Shown here one piece after another: positions 1-12,215 of a stretch of DNA of 64,000 bases (within the stretch, counting starts at the first letter, position 1; each line of letters begins with the position of its first letter). The position numbers and the translations under genes are program-made. The DNA comes from Ailanthus altissimus (Eukaryota; Streptophyta; Magnoliopsida; Sapindales; Simaroubaceae). Below the pieces are notes generated by a model. That model was given only the letters and a program-made list of their open reading frames with translations, searched no databases and was not told the origin of the DNA. The stretch covers positions 2,058,188 to 2,122,187 of the forward strand of contig OX327691.1 in NCBI GenBank assembly GCA_946807835.1, read 5' to 3'.

Positions 1-2594
1 CATTTCTCTTTAAAAATTATCAAACCTTAACTTAAAGGAGCCAATATCATCACCATTGATGAGCCTAGCCACTGCCATCAGCTAATTGTAGAGCCATCTA
101 CATTATCGATGGTCGAAAACTATTGATCCGCTAAGAAAATGACAAAGATTTATTTATTTTTTCTAAAAATTTTGTTTTTCAAAGTTTTTTTTAAAAAATA
201 TTTCTCTTTCTAAAAGTCTTCATTAGTTATCATGATTATATATTTTTAACTTTGTCGAGGCATAAATTTGATGTCGTTATGTGGTTAAATATTATTGTCT
301 GTAGTGATTATGATGTACAGTGTGGGAAATGTCTGAAAATAATCCTGAAAGAAAAAATGAGAAAAAATTTTTAACCCTCCAGCAAAATTCTGATTTTTAT
401 TAACTAAATACATTATTTTAGAACCACTTTGCCATCGTCATTATACTACATTCTATCTTTCGAATTTCATATAAACTCTTAACAAATTATCAAAAAATGA
501 CCTAAAAACAAGTAGATCAATAATTTTATTTGATGAAATTGTAAAGATTAAAAGTTAAAACATGGATTTGATCGATGAAATTCAAGAAGTGACTATAATA
601 GTGAGTTTTTAATTTTTTTTGATTTATTGATTATTTTGTAAGAAATTGGTAAACATGAATAGATTTATAGTAGTATTATAGGTTGCAAATGTGTAGTTGT
701 TGGTGAAATTGGCCGGAAAACTAGAAAAAGAAATTACAAAATTCGGTGAGATCAAATATTGAAATTTCAGAAAATTACTTGTAATTTAAGTTACAAAATT
801 AATAAAAATGTTGTTATTGTCTAAATAAAATTTAAAAAATAATTTATAAATTGAGAATAAACAATTTTATGAATCAATTTAAAAAAAGTATGAAAAATGA
901 TTTAAAAAATCGAGGATAAAATAGTAGAAGAAACCTAAAATTTCTCACACCTCGGGTGAGGTGGGGGATGGAGCCTCGTGCCACGCCTTGCGTGCGGGGC
1001 ATTACGCAAGACCCCAGCTCACACATCGCCTCACGTTTGGGGCGTGGTGCGAGGCACGTACTTCAACTTTCTTCTCCGAAGTTTTTTGTTCGATTTTACT
1101 CGTCTTTTTTAATAATTTTTCAGTCATTTTTAATCACTGATTTCAACTTATTTTACTCTAAATATATTAATTTTAACTAATTTTAAAGTGTGTTTTGAAT
1201 CAAAATTTTGAATGACTTATGAGAGAAAAATACAAAATACTTAAAAGATAAAATGGTCTGAAAATCAAATGTATAACTAATAAAGTTTATAAATTTATTT
1301 TGTAGCTAAAATAAATTTTTGAATATTTACTAAAATAATTTCTTTGAGTTTGCTTATCGGTCTCAATTTCTTCACCTATGTAAAGTTTGAGATTTAAATC
1401 TATTATATCCTTGAAAATTTTTCAGAGTTCAATGGGCCCAATGTACTAGATTTGATCTGACAATTTATCTTAAAATCTTTTAATTGAATTTATCTAGTCT
1501 AACACTTTAGCAGTATGGAAGTCGAGTTTTCATAATATTGAATGATGAAATAAATTTAAGGAAGGTAATAAGGAGTTGATTTAGTTCCATCTAGAGTGAG
1601 TTTTGCGTATGAACGAGGACTAGGATTATAAGCCATAAAAAATTCTTATTATTAGATTTGAGGGAACTCACTTCTTTGATTTTTTTTTTAAAATTCTATA
1701 AATATATATTTTTATAATGTAGGCACTAGAAAACATGCAAGAATATCCCTAATATAATGAAGGTTAAGTAAATAATGTGTGAATTCATGGTTAATATGAA
1801 AAATGAAAGGTATTTATTGTGTAAAGACTTGTGTTTGATTTAAACACTCTTCTTGATCCTTGTCCTAAAATTCTATTCATTTAACGAGTTATCCTTCGGA
1901 TAATATTGAAATGAATTTCTTATATTTATTATAAAAAATAAATAATTTTAACATTTTTTTACCTTATTTTATTTTGAATAAAATCTTTAAAGCTAAGTAA
2001 TTAACCCTTTTAATTTTTTAAAAAAATTTAAAGTCTAAGAGATGTTTATAGATTTGTATTTTTCTATTACTCTAATTAGATGAACTTACCCTTTTATTAG
2101 ACTAAGTTATCCTCAAGAGGACCTTGGCCTAGAGGTCCTTATGTTTGGAGCCTTACTTAATGCAACCTTAAACATACCAAACCATTACTTATATCTAAGC
2201 CCTTAAAAATGGCTTGGTTTGCATACTATTCACGCTAGATATACTTGAGCATGTGAATGAACTTGGGTTTAGGTCTACAAAAGATTTTTGTGCATCGACA
2301 TTTAGCCCTCTATCATTCAACTTCAAGGTTCTATCGTAATTTTTTTTTCTTGTTGTTGTCATATAGTTTGATTATTCATACTAATAGAGGGATTTTTTAA
2401 AAAACCTTTTTAGCACAACATATGTTGATTTACTTTATCTACATTTTATTCTTCTCTTTTTTAGTCATGTTAACTAATTGTTTTTCATTTAAGGAAATGG
2501 TAAATAATGACTAGTAAATTTGAATGAATTGATCATTATTTTATCTCTCTATATAAAGGGTGTTATTACTTTCAAAATTTTCACTTTAATTTTT
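1..2594. other. AT-rich intergenic flank of T1
   Basis: No convincing gene is visible. The sequence is AT-rich with stop codons in all frames. A GC-rich inverted repeat at 973-1055 is listed separately. A TATA-like motif ctatataaaggg lies near 2552-2564, shortly before the T1 insertion point, so this may be the tail of an older LTR. If T1 is removed, this flank joins directly to 29458. Nature of the older sequence is unknown. Confidence 0.5.
973..1055. repeat. GC-rich inverted repeat (hairpin) in AT-rich DNA
   Basis: The arms gcctcgtgccacgcc (973-987) and ggcgtggtgcgaggc (1041-1055) are reverse complements with two mismatches. A second inner pair, cttgcgt near 987-993 and acgcaag near 1004-1010, lies inside the loop. 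The block is strikingly GC-rich compared with its surroundings. The 74-codon reading frame over it (956-1180) is probably only a by-product of the low stop density in GC-rich DNA. Confidence 0.55.
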
Positions 2595-2599
2595 GTTGG

Positions 2600-3118
2600 T
2601 ATTTGTATATAAATGTTAAAGGACTTGGAGTTCATGTATGCACCGTGTTCGGCTAGACGAATGTCACCCTAGATTTGAGAGAAATCGAGACTAAGAGATT
2701 CATCAAGTAAAGCAGGGTTAAACTTAGCTGTCAACAAGCGAGGTTTACACATGAGCTGTCAGAGAGAAAAGTTTATCGCTAAACCTAGGCTATAGTGTAG
2801 CGAACATGTCGCAGAGCTTGGGTTCTTCTTAGAGAATGACAATCCAAGCTCTATCAACAAGGCTGCAAAGGTTTTTCAACAAGCAATGATGCGGAGTATT
2901 GAGTTGAAAGACAAATACCAGAAAAAAAAATTGATAAAAAGATTAAGAACTTGTGTATTCAATAACCCTTATACAAAACTTAATTTTATGAGGAAATGAA
3001 TCCTAATGTAACAAAACTTCCTATTATACACAATCTCTTAAATAAGATATAACATATAATTAGGCTCAAACCCTAAAATGAAAAATCTCATTAAGCTCTT
3101 TTTGGGCCAGTGTCAACA
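2600..3118 (-). repeat. T1 3' LTR
   Basis: This is a direct copy of the sequence at 26092-26248 plus 29037-29452, in the same orientation. Read on the minus strand it starts TGTTGACACTGGCCC. Its far end aligns with the end of the 5' LTR after two transitions. It lacks about 54 bp present in the 5' LTR (around 29230-29290). The 5-bp duplication gttgg abuts it at 2595-2599. On the minus strand the purine-rich run gcagggagcat lies just upstream (3119-3129), which is a plausible polypurine tract. Confidence 0.75.
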
Positions 3119-3390
3119 ATGCTCCCTGCAAGTTTATAAAAAAATAATTTTTGTCAAGGCTTACAACTTAATAAATCTGACAAAAAGGCCGGGCTTTTTG
3201 CTAAGGTGTGGGTCCCACCATCTCTATGGTCCAACTAGCACTGGGATCCCTATCCCCCACTGGTCCCCACTAGTTAAGCATTGACAACCTACACACTCCT
3301 CAGGTAACTTGCGCCTCCCCAATGCTTGAACCCAGGATCTCATCCACTTAGGCCTTACGAGTTTGAGACCGGTACCCATTGGGCTGTTTT
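3119..3390. other. T1 region between extra ORF and 3' LTR
   Basis: This 270-bp stretch lies between the T1 polypurine tract and the solo LTR at 3391. It is unusually GC-rich for the window. On the minus strand it contains a B-box-like gggttcaagc (about 3328-3337), which raised the thought of a tRNA-derived SINE. A correctly spaced A box is missing, so I leave it unclassified. It could be the upstream region of the PMD-like ORF. Confidence 0.35.
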
Positions 3391-3905
3391 TGTTGGCGAA
3401 TCATAGGCACATATAGGTGTATACATGTACAATTATATCTATTGCCTAACACAACGAAAACGTATAAATTTTGTAATAAACACAATAAATACAATATATT
3501 AATCCCATTAATATATTTATAGAATAGAGAACTCACCAAAACGTGTAACGTTATACATGTAATTATCTTGGAGTCCGCATGAAGACCAACTCGTGTCAGT
3601 TCTAGTCACCAACACGGTAGGCTTGGTGAGCTAAAACAATAGCCTGATATTTAGCCCAAGATTAACTCTTAATCCCCAAAATGGCCGGGAGTGTATTTAT
3701 ATCATTTTCTCCAAAAGGATAAGAAATGAAGAGTTTGAAACAATTCACATTACTCTAATTGAAGGTATAGGAAAAATGAAACAATTTCATTTTCCTTCAT
3801 TTTTTTTTCTCTTCTTCTTCTCCTTTCCTTCTTCTCCATTTTTTTCTCTTTTCTCTCTCGGCCAAATTCAGCCTCACACCACTTGCTTCTCTCTTTCTTT
3901 TTCTT

Positions 3906-3946
<41 letters not shown>

Positions 3947-5422
3947 TAATAATAATAATAATAATATATTATATAATATAAAAAGAAAGATATTTGATTA
4001 TTTAACAATTAAATAATCAAAATGAGAAAAAACTATTTTGTCCTTCATAAAATAGTTACCAAGTTTACCCCTTAGTGGGTCTCACTAAATCCCACACTTA
4101 GGTAAACTCAATAGAGGGTCCACGATGCGCTACGTGTCATAATATAATTAGTAAATAACAATTATTAACTAATTGTTGTATTTAACACTTAAATACAGAT
4201 ATGCACCTATTCCCATGGTATAGCTGAATATTGTTGGATTAAATAATTTAATTCGGCACGTTGCCCCAATGCACAACGAGTACACTCCCTAGGTCCTACG
4301 CCCGATTTGTTAAATGGAACTATCTATGAGTCCGTGAGCAATGCTCTACACACACGTCACAGATATATAAATTAGCACGTTGAACCATACAAGATGAGGT
4401 TACAACACATACATATAGTCCTTCCGTTATGATATCGTAGATGTGCGGGGATATAGATTATCACCGTCAAATTCCCAGTGCTCATCCATGTCTTTTCTCC
4501 ATACTTGTATCTCATTAAACAATATGCGCAAACTCTTTTGCCATATTGTTCTACCTTGACGGAACTCTTTCCCGGGATGATTGCTTATGGCCACAAGACT
4601 TTCTGAGATACAGTCTCGAAGCATCTAGATATCAAACTCCATATGGGAGCTGACGAATCCCATATCTATACGCAACGAACTCTATAAGCATCGGACCATA
4701 CTTAACGACACCTAGCGATCACACTATGAAAGGTCTGCGATATGTGTGGAACTAAAGTTTGGTAGATCACTTACAAGTCCACCGTGACACTCAGGTTAAA
4801 GGACCACGTATACTACTTAACTCAAGAGGACCCTCTGTTGACGGCTTACATTGAATATCTATCAGAGGCCCTCATGAGTCTATCCTATATCCAGTCATAA
4901 TTGGATACTTATATGTCAATACGAGCTCCAAACTCACGGTCGACTAGAAACGACCATCTATACCCTATAAGTACAACATATGCTAATCTATATATAAAGG
5001 TATTCACCGAAAGACCCGCATCGATAGAAATAGATCAGGGATAATTATTTGAGAATATACTTGCGTAACTTGCATTTTCTGGCACCCGATTGCAACTCTT
5101 GCAACTATGCAGTTATTAGTATATTCCTAGGTCTATGTCCTATTACAGACAAAGTTCAAACTCTTGGATCTGCTGAGTATTATAACCAGCTAACACTTAA
5201 CTGTGCTAACATTTAGCATTTATATCTCTCAGTGTGGTTGACTATGAGCCCTTATCTAAACTCTTTAAATCTGATCCAAACTCCTTCAGATCTATAAAGT
5301 CTGCAACGTTGTATGCATAATACCATATTAATGAGTATTAGCGATTTAATGGGAATGTACAGTTGTATAAATACATAAGTATATGTACATTCAGGGTTGG
5401 CACATAAGCATCGACCCTAACA
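3391..5422 (-). repeat. Copia-like solo LTR inside T1
   Basis: On the minus strand the segment starts TGTTAGGGTCGATGC and ends ATTCGCCAACA, giving TG...CA ends. A TATA-like gatataaatacac lies around 3690-3700 on the minus strand. No coding domain is present. Its central part (about 4330-5330) is homologous to 18830-20460, so it belongs to a repeat family present twice in the window. The immediate flanks (gtttt and aaagc) do not match, so no TSD is visible. An LTR fragment or an unequal-recombination product remains possible. A trinucleotide repeat at 3908-3972 lies inside it. Confidence 0.55.
3908..3972. repeat. AAT/ATA trinucleotide microsatellite
   Basis: About 20 units of ATA/AAT with one interruption near 3944, running into further AT repeats. 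It lies in the copia-like LTR at 3391-5422. Confidence 0.9.
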
Positions 5423-5499
5423 AAAGCATCTCTAATTTATTCCTCAACTTTTGAACAATCTTCATCAATCTTTAAGGTAAATTCAAACTATTTTGCTTT

Positions 5500-7700
5500 T
5501 TGATCTTTTACTTAATTGCTTTTACTTCAAATCTCTATTTATTTACTCTTGAATTTCAACTCGTAGTAATTGCTACGGATTCTAAGTCGACCAACACTTC
5601 ACGCTCTAAGAAGTCACACACTATAAAGGATGATAACACTCATTTGAACCTTTATGCCAAAGCCCATATTATCATTCTTGCTGATCAGGTACTTACATAC
5701 TCAGCCAATCACATATGTTATATTTTAAGTCCTTATGAGTCTAGGATTATAGTCGACTACCTAAATTACTTCTCATCCTATCACAAAGACCCACTTAAGT
5801 TTAGCCAAGAATATAACATGTCCATTTAGTCGACTTCTAAATCGATCAGGTCTTAGCCAAAGTCTACTAATGACTTTTGAGGGTGGTTAAATTGCTTAAA
5901 GCCCCACTTAATTCAATATGGAGATCGGTTAGAATTCATGATATCATCCAACTTTCTAGATACCAAATTCCCCTCCATAATGACTTAATGTCAGCCACTT
6001 TTCTATTTTTGTCTAGATCGACTAATTACTTCTGTTTTAGATTTAAGTATATGTCACCCATTCTATATGACTTGGCAGTTCTTTTTAACATTCCAGTTCA
6101 TGGAGCTAAAATTAACTCCGAGTTAAAAGTAGATGAGGTCAGCCTATTTTTCACAAGGGTCGAGTCTAGTTTTGGCAAGTTTATAAATACTTTTAGGAAA
6201 AAATTGACCAATCCTTCTAGGACAGAACATATCGTCTTTCTTTTATATTAGTTTTGTAAATACACCCTATGCTCCCCTTCTCAAAGGATCACTAAAGAAT
6301 ATTTAAAAGTAGCTATCGCCCTAGCTGATGGTGTCTTTTTAGCCTTAGAACTCTTTTTCCCTTTCTCATCTCTATAGAAGTCTCTTTAAATTTCTCCCTT
6401 TTAAGAATAACTCCACTTTTCAAAATGCTAAAGGTCCCTTATAGATTCTTTACTTTTGGATATTGACCTAATTTCCTTATTTTTCAAGGCAACTTCTCTA
6501 GCTGATGAAAATTGTCTTAGTTGTTATGCTTCTTAGCTCATTCAGTGGCAGATCAAAGACTAGTTTTTAGATATTTCTTTTCTTATTATTATAACACTTC
6601 TTCCTTAGATGATCAATCTTTCTGTCATCTTAGGCCAACTTTTTTTGGCTATAAGTGGACTAGATGGTCTTACAAGAGTCAAAATTGCACTCTTAATAAG
6701 GATGCCCTAGATTTAGATTAGCATGATTCATGGGTAAGTTGCATAACTGCCCGTGATTTGCATCATGGGGCCACTATTGCTGCAAGCCTAAATAATAAAT
6801 GTGGAACGAAGACTTATCACCCCTAGTGGCTAAGTCACTAGTTTGGCATTGTTTAAGCCGCTCCACACCCTAACCTTTTTTTAGCAAATTAAAAATTTAA
6901 GAGTAGGGTAATCTTTAGGGAGTTTTTTTATGTTGACCAGACCACTGAAGTGACCAATCTCCTCATCAGATCGCTTTTGTTGGTCAATTTTTAAAATTTT
7001 CCCAATCGCTTAAGTATGTTTGATACCTATTGACGGGGTGGTCGGACAATATTTTTCTTTACCATTAAATGAAGCTCTATCGCGCCACCATTTTGAGGAA
7101 TTTAACAATAGTGTTGTTGTGCAGGTCAACCAAAAGAAGACGAAGGGTAAGTTGATTCAGAAAATTTTAAATCTTTCTATAGATTTAAATACAATTGTAA
7201 TAAAATTAAAGAAATGAAGAGTTTGTGTCACCAGAGAAAAATGAAGCTCCTCGTGGAACATAAGTGGTCGACCATAAAATGCCAAACTCAGTAGGTTTGT
7301 ATAGAAAGCCTTTGGTTAGGGGATGTGTTTTTAAGCCACCATTTGTGGATCTGAGGCCCCCAATTCCAACGACTAAGTTTAGCATTGCTGGCAATATCTC
7401 CAAAAAGAGAAGAAATTAGCCTATATGGACTAGTCTCTATCTTGATGAATATAATAAACCCAATTTTAACCCTGAAATGGTTAGAATCATTGGCGATACT
7501 AGCCGACAAAGTATAGCATTGCATTCTTTTTTTCCCTCTTTTCCATACTTGTGACTTTAACTAGAATGGTTTTTTTTTGTACAGAAGTGATTCCTACAAC
7601 TTTGGACGCCCTACCTGCTACAGCTGAGGAGATGGCTCCTCCTAAGAAAAGAGTGAAGGTAATAAAATTACCTCAGTAATGTTCCTCTTTATTTAGATTT
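5500..7700 (+). pseudogene. Broken PMD-like gene, 5' part (antisense extra ORF of T1)
   Basis: Three-frame reading gives a protein resembling the plant mobile domain (PMD). The clearest block is at 5877-6360: a Trp-rich start, LSRYQIPLHNDL, a FRF...SPTLYDL-type segment (here SPILYDLAVLFNIPVHG), then EHIVFLLY and a conserved CSPSQRITKEYLKVAIALADG stretch (6226-6340). Stop codons interrupt it, for example TAG at 6249-6251 where family members have Trp. A possible splice acceptor (ttgtacag) at about 7580 precedes a short exon ending near 7656 with a gtaata donor. PMD proteins occur as host silencing factors (MAIN/MAIL1 type) and inside transposable elements. Here the gene is antisense to T1 pol, between integrase and 3' LTR, so I read it as the element's extra ORF. 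It is interrupted downstream by solo LTR S1 and is certainly non-functional. Confidence 0.65.
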
Positions 7701-8765
7701 TCAAAATCATCTATTCATACTTTTCTTTTTTAAGACGATTGCGTAAAATAATCAATGCATCAAAATCGTCCACTTAAAAATGCCATTGAAAAAATCAATT
7801 GCCTTACACCAATCGATCACTTCTTCACCGCTGGTCACTCCATCTAGTAGATTACTTTAGGTTACTCCTAAGGATCCCCTTGCTTCAGAATTAAGCCCTC
7901 CCTAACATTGGAGCTATCACCCAAGGCCTTTTAACAACCTCTAATGACAGGACCTGTCCTGAGACCCTCTATTGTGGATCTCGATGGCCCTGCTGGGCAT
8001 CCCAACGAAAATTCCTCATAATCTAACTATCAAAGCTGAGAAATTCTGCGAGGCGAACTCATTTTTAATTCTTACTATCACTAATAAAATCCTGCAATAT
8101 TCGTGAAGATAGTTTATCAATTTTTTTTTTTAAAAAGGGGACCTAGTTTCCTTTATTTTCTAAAAGTCCAAATATAAAACTAGCAAAGAAAATCATACTT
8201 CTATTTCAAATTACTTCTCAGCTTTCAAATTGGACCTCCGGTTCTTTTAAAACCAAATTCAAACTCAACCCAACAATTTTATTTCAATCACAAAATTAAC
8301 ATACTAAAAAAAATTAACTATCATCATAATACCGAAACCTCTTCTTGTTTGTTCAAAACATATTTACAATATGCACAAAGTCCATAGCTATTATGCAGAA
8401 AATTAAAAGGTGCTACCTAGCACATTTACATTTACAAAATGATCGTCAGATTTGGCCTAGTAATCCGCTATAGGAGAACCAACAACCTGCGTACCAAGGC
8501 TTGCACCTGAAAAGGATTTTAGAAAACATAAAACACAAAATGAGTGAGCTAAAGGAGTTGAGTGAGTGCATTTAAAATTTTTAGTAAAAATAAAATTCTA
8601 CGTAAATATTAAATGATGAAAAATTGTATAAAACATGCTTCTCAAGCTATTATAAAACTGTAAAACTATTTTTAAACATCATATGCTGATAAATCTTGCC
8701 GAACAGTTTTTATTAATAAATCTTGAAAATAAATGTCAGGATCTATAAAACATAGTAACTAACAT

Positions 8766-8767
8766 GC

Positions 8768-8818
<51 letters not shown>
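8766..8818. repeat. Compound (TA)n(TG)n microsatellite
   Basis: About eleven TA units run directly into about fifteen GT units. It is absent from the equivalent place in sibling S2, so it arose or expanded within S1. Confidence 0.95.
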
Positions 8819-8821
<3 letters not shown>

Positions 8822-9904
8822 ACACTGATATGTACTCGGTAACTCAAAAACTGTTAAAACTCTCGCTTAGTCATTTTATTTCTAAATTGCGTCAAATGAT
8901 AACCCTAAAGCTCTATGCTCATGCAGCGACTAAACTAGCACCGCACACGTGAGTAGGTCACAGGGCGTCTAAACTAGCAACACCCATTGTGACATCTAAA
9001 GACATCTCACTGGCTATGCAGCAGAATCCTACATCACATACATATAGCGAGACAATACCTCGTACGCATAAAGCGACTCATATGACTTGACAACCCGACT
9101 TCCCAATACTTGCCTATGCGTACGAGATATACTAGCCGGGTCGTAAACAATCACCATACTGTAAATCTGAGGGTACAAATGACTTTTGAAAACTAATTTA
9201 ATAACTTTAAAAACCTATTTTTTCAACTAAATGTAGAAATTCATGATTATAATAGTATATAAAAACTATAAATCATATTTAAGTATTTAAGATCACATAA
9301 AACATAAATATTCAAATATACAGAAACATATTAAATGAAAGATACATAATTACAGATTTTCACTCACCGAACGCTTCAAGTTCAATTTTTCTCCGAATTT
9401 TTTTCTTCTTTTACCGCTCTCGATTTTCTTCACCTACATGCCACAAATGACATTTATAACCTTTGCTAATGCTAAAATCATACTTAAACTAGTAAGTGCC
9501 CTAATTGGCTTCCAAAGCCCAGATGGACTCTACTTTCCATTTTTCATTTACAAAATCATTCAATATTATTTAATTTACCATCTGAAGCCATAAAAATTAC
9601 TTAACACTCTATAAATTTGATTGGACATAATTGCTCTTCATCTTACTAAGAATGGACAATGATGTCCCTTTTTTTATTTTTTATTTTCCATGAACCATAT
9701 GCACTCAATTGACACAAGAAATCATTTATACATAAAAATTGAACTAAAACACAATTCAAACCCTAAAATCTCTTAAATGACTGAATTCACCTTTCTCTAC
9801 ATAACACATTTCTTTTTCCAATGACATTCAAATCATGCTAATTTAATTCTAATGCCCTAATAAGATTCAAGTGAAGGTTTTTTTATATCAAGATCACACA
9901 AAGA

Positions 9905-10240
9905 CATTAATTCTACACATTCACACATATACATACTTACTTATACAATATATATATATATCATATAAATATATTCATATACATATATGTGTATATATAT
10001 ATATATATAAATATATACATATATACATACAACCATACTTACATGTTTACATAAATCTATACATTCATTCACATATATATATATAGATACATATATACAT
10101 GCATAAATATATACAAACATATATATGTATTTCTATTCATTAATACATATATATGTATATCTACACCTATACATACAAAAATACATGTATACATACATAG
10201 AGATGTATATACATACATATATATATACATCCAAATACAT
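9905..10240. repeat. TATACA-rich low-complexity tract
   Basis: Imperfect repeats of tatacata/atatat fill about 330 bp inside solo LTR S1. The reading frames over this tract encode only Tyr/Ile/His-rich low-complexity peptides and are not genes. A pyrimidine-rich tract follows at 10262-10450. Confidence 0.85.
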
Positions 10241-10936
10241 GAAATAAATGCCAAAATAATAAATTTCTTCTTACTTCTTTCTTTTTCTCCTTCATTTCTT
10301 TCTTCTTTCTTTTATTTTCTTTCGATAACACTTCTTTCCCTCTCCATTTTTCTCTTTTCTTCTCTCCTTTTTTTTTGCTAACACTTCTCTCCATCTCCCA
10401 TTTTCTCACGTGTATCTCTCATTTTTTCAAACACTTTTCTTCTTTTTTTTTTTTAACCAATTAAAATACTACAATTGCCCCATTTTTACTTTTTCATAAC
10501 CAATCACAATAACACATCTATACTAACTGAAATTAACACTTATCCTATTAAAAATAATAATAATATAAAATATTCATAATATCTATTATTATTAAATTAT
10601 AAAATTTGGATAAATGTTAATTAATTTATATTAACTATAGTTAATTTTTAACTCAACCTTGGTTAATTCTTAACCATGTTTAGGTTAATAAATTAATTAA
10701 ATAATAAATGTGTGATTTTACCCTATTTCCATTTAACGTGGTCGATCGATCACTCGTGCGGGTTCTACGCTACCACACTAATAGGTTAACATAACCACGT
10801 TGAAATATTATTCGCACGTGCCACACAAAAAAAATATTTGCAATAGAGTCAATCGATTATCCCTATAGCTTCTTTATTGCGATACTTTAAAATCTTGGTA
10901 TCTACGATATTCATAGGAATCGAGTCTCACATCTAA

Positions 10937-11655
10937 GGTCAGTTCCCATTGAAAAACATGCTTTGAAGAAACCTGAATTAATAAGGGCAACCTCTACCAG
11001 AGATTTTTTCTCAAGGCTCATTGAGGAGTTAACGGATGAGAGCAAGGATGTGGTTGATCTTTCTCCTAATCAAGAGTCTTCTTCTTTAGCCTCAAGTGTT
11101 CAGTTAAAAGTCATAGAGACTATCAAGTAGTTGAAATTGATGAAGGGTCAGATGGCCAATCTGCTTCTGGACAACTGCCAAGTTTTTACAGTGAACAAGA
11201 AGCTGAAATTCATATATGCTAGCACCACCGATGACTCAATGTCGATAAACTTGAAGAATACGTTAGATGAATTCGCAGTCGCCTGCACTACTCTTGAGAA
11301 GAAAAATAAATCAGCCAAAAATACTATTAATGAGGTTGCAAGGGAAGCTAAAAAGGAGGCAACCTTAGATCGCCTTGAAGTCCAATTAATGGGGGAGGCA
11401 ATGAGCTTGGAGACTAGAGCAAAATTGCTAAGCAAAGAATGTAGGAGCTTAAAGAGGAGTTGGCTAAACACAAAGCTGAGGAAGCAGATCAAACTAGGCG
11501 TTCTCAGAGTTTGGGTGAGCAAGTTCTAGGAAATCACCCGAAAAGAGCAAAACTGAAGAAAAGCCTAAGCTTAATGACGTCTTAGTTCCTAAAGTTAAAG
11601 CTAAGGTGAAGGTAGTTGACTCTATTGTGGCTGATTTTATTTCTTCCTTAGATTA
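10937..11655 (+). pseudogene. PMD-like gene, 3' part with coiled-coil tail
   Basis: This continues the broken gene at 5500-7700 after solo LTR S1. A reading frame covers about 10950-11130. A stop (tag at 11128-11130) follows, and then an open stretch 11131-11529 rich in Glu, Lys and Leu with heptad-like spacing (LEKKNKSAKNTINEVAREAK), which predicts a coiled coil. A shift of frame around 11460 continues with ELAKHKAEEADQTRR to a final basic segment ending near 11655. Acidic/coiled-coil tails after PMD-type domains are common in plant proteins. No function can be assigned to this relic. Confidence 0.55.
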
Positions 11656-12129
11656 ATTGTAAATCGGCCAGAAGTGCCCTCTAATGGAATTAGTTGAAAA
11701 TTAATGAAATATATACTTCTACAATTTGTTTTAGCTTTGTATGATCTTTATAGCTGTAGATTGACCTATAGCAATGTTAACTAATTCAAGAATTTGTTAT
11801 TTTGGTTGATGCTAATAAGTTTATAAAATCAACTTAGTTAGATTGACAGATCTTAATTGTTCTTAACTATAAAATTTCTCAAAGACAAATACAGATGAAT
11901 CTAATTTTAACCAATCAAAATTGATCGACCATTTATTAAATACTTAAATGGTTACAAAAATCAGTTTCAAAAGTTAACCGATCATAATTTATTGGCCTAT
12001 CAACATAATCTAAACAGGCCGATTAAAACTTATAGAAGAATTTTAAAAATTACCTTGTCTGTTCCTTCCCAAATTATTGGCTGATAAGATGTTTGCCAAT
12101 TTATATATAAAAAAAATTGGATGAGAAGT
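11656..12129. other. Non-coding AT-rich T1 sequence
   Basis: This lies between the end of the antisense extra ORF and the chimeric fragment at 12130. Several short gatcg/cgatc-containing segments recur. No reading frame or LTR boundary is visible. It probably serves as 3' flank of the extra ORF. Confidence 0.4.
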
Positions 12130-12215
12130 TTATGCCCGACCCATAGAGGGCGTTTAAGTTGTTACTGGATGTAAAATCAGAGGAAGATGTGAGCCACAAT
12201 CACAACTACTTGTAC
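12130..12215 (+). pseudogene. Fragment of the A1-type downstream ORF
   Basis: About 85 bp nearly identical to 37973-38056 of element A1, in the same plus orientation. Both contain the run LLDVKS(E/K)EDVSH after a stop codon (tag) at the same place. The fragment ends abruptly at the join with an inverted LTR piece (12216-12380). Confidence 0.6.

Larger units (their letters stand above)
7945..10931 (-). mobile_element. S1: Tekay/Del-type solo LTR
   Basis: The segment starts tgacaggacctg, ends tctcaca, and has 5-bp duplications tctaa on both sides (7940-7944 and 10932-10936). It is homologous along most of its length to 26249-29031. At nearly 3 kb with no coding domain it fits a long Ty3 chromovirus LTR of Tekay/Del type. 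In the sense direction the TG end is at 10931. It split the PMD-like extra ORF of T1. Two low-complexity blocks (8766-8818 and 9905-10240) make it longer than its sibling. Confidence 0.8.

Noticed and set aside
956..1180. 74-codon frame over the GC-rich hairpin
   Set aside because: Explained by low stop density in GC-rich sequence; no start context or domain.
3186..3380. tRNA-derived SINE on the minus strand
   Set aside because: A B-box-like gggttcaagc is present, but no A box at the right distance, no poly(A) or T tail and no TSD.
3386..5427. Target-site duplication for the copia-like LTR 3391-5422
   Set aside because: Flanks gtttt and aaagc do not match; the LTR call rests on ends and composition only.
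8764..8952. Plus-strand frame starting in the TA/TG microsatellite
   Set aside because: Starts in simple repeat within solo LTR S1 and has no domain.
10167..10409. Minus-strand Lys/Glu-rich frame
   Set aside because: It reads the pyrimidine tract and TATACA repeats of solo LTR S1; low complexity only.
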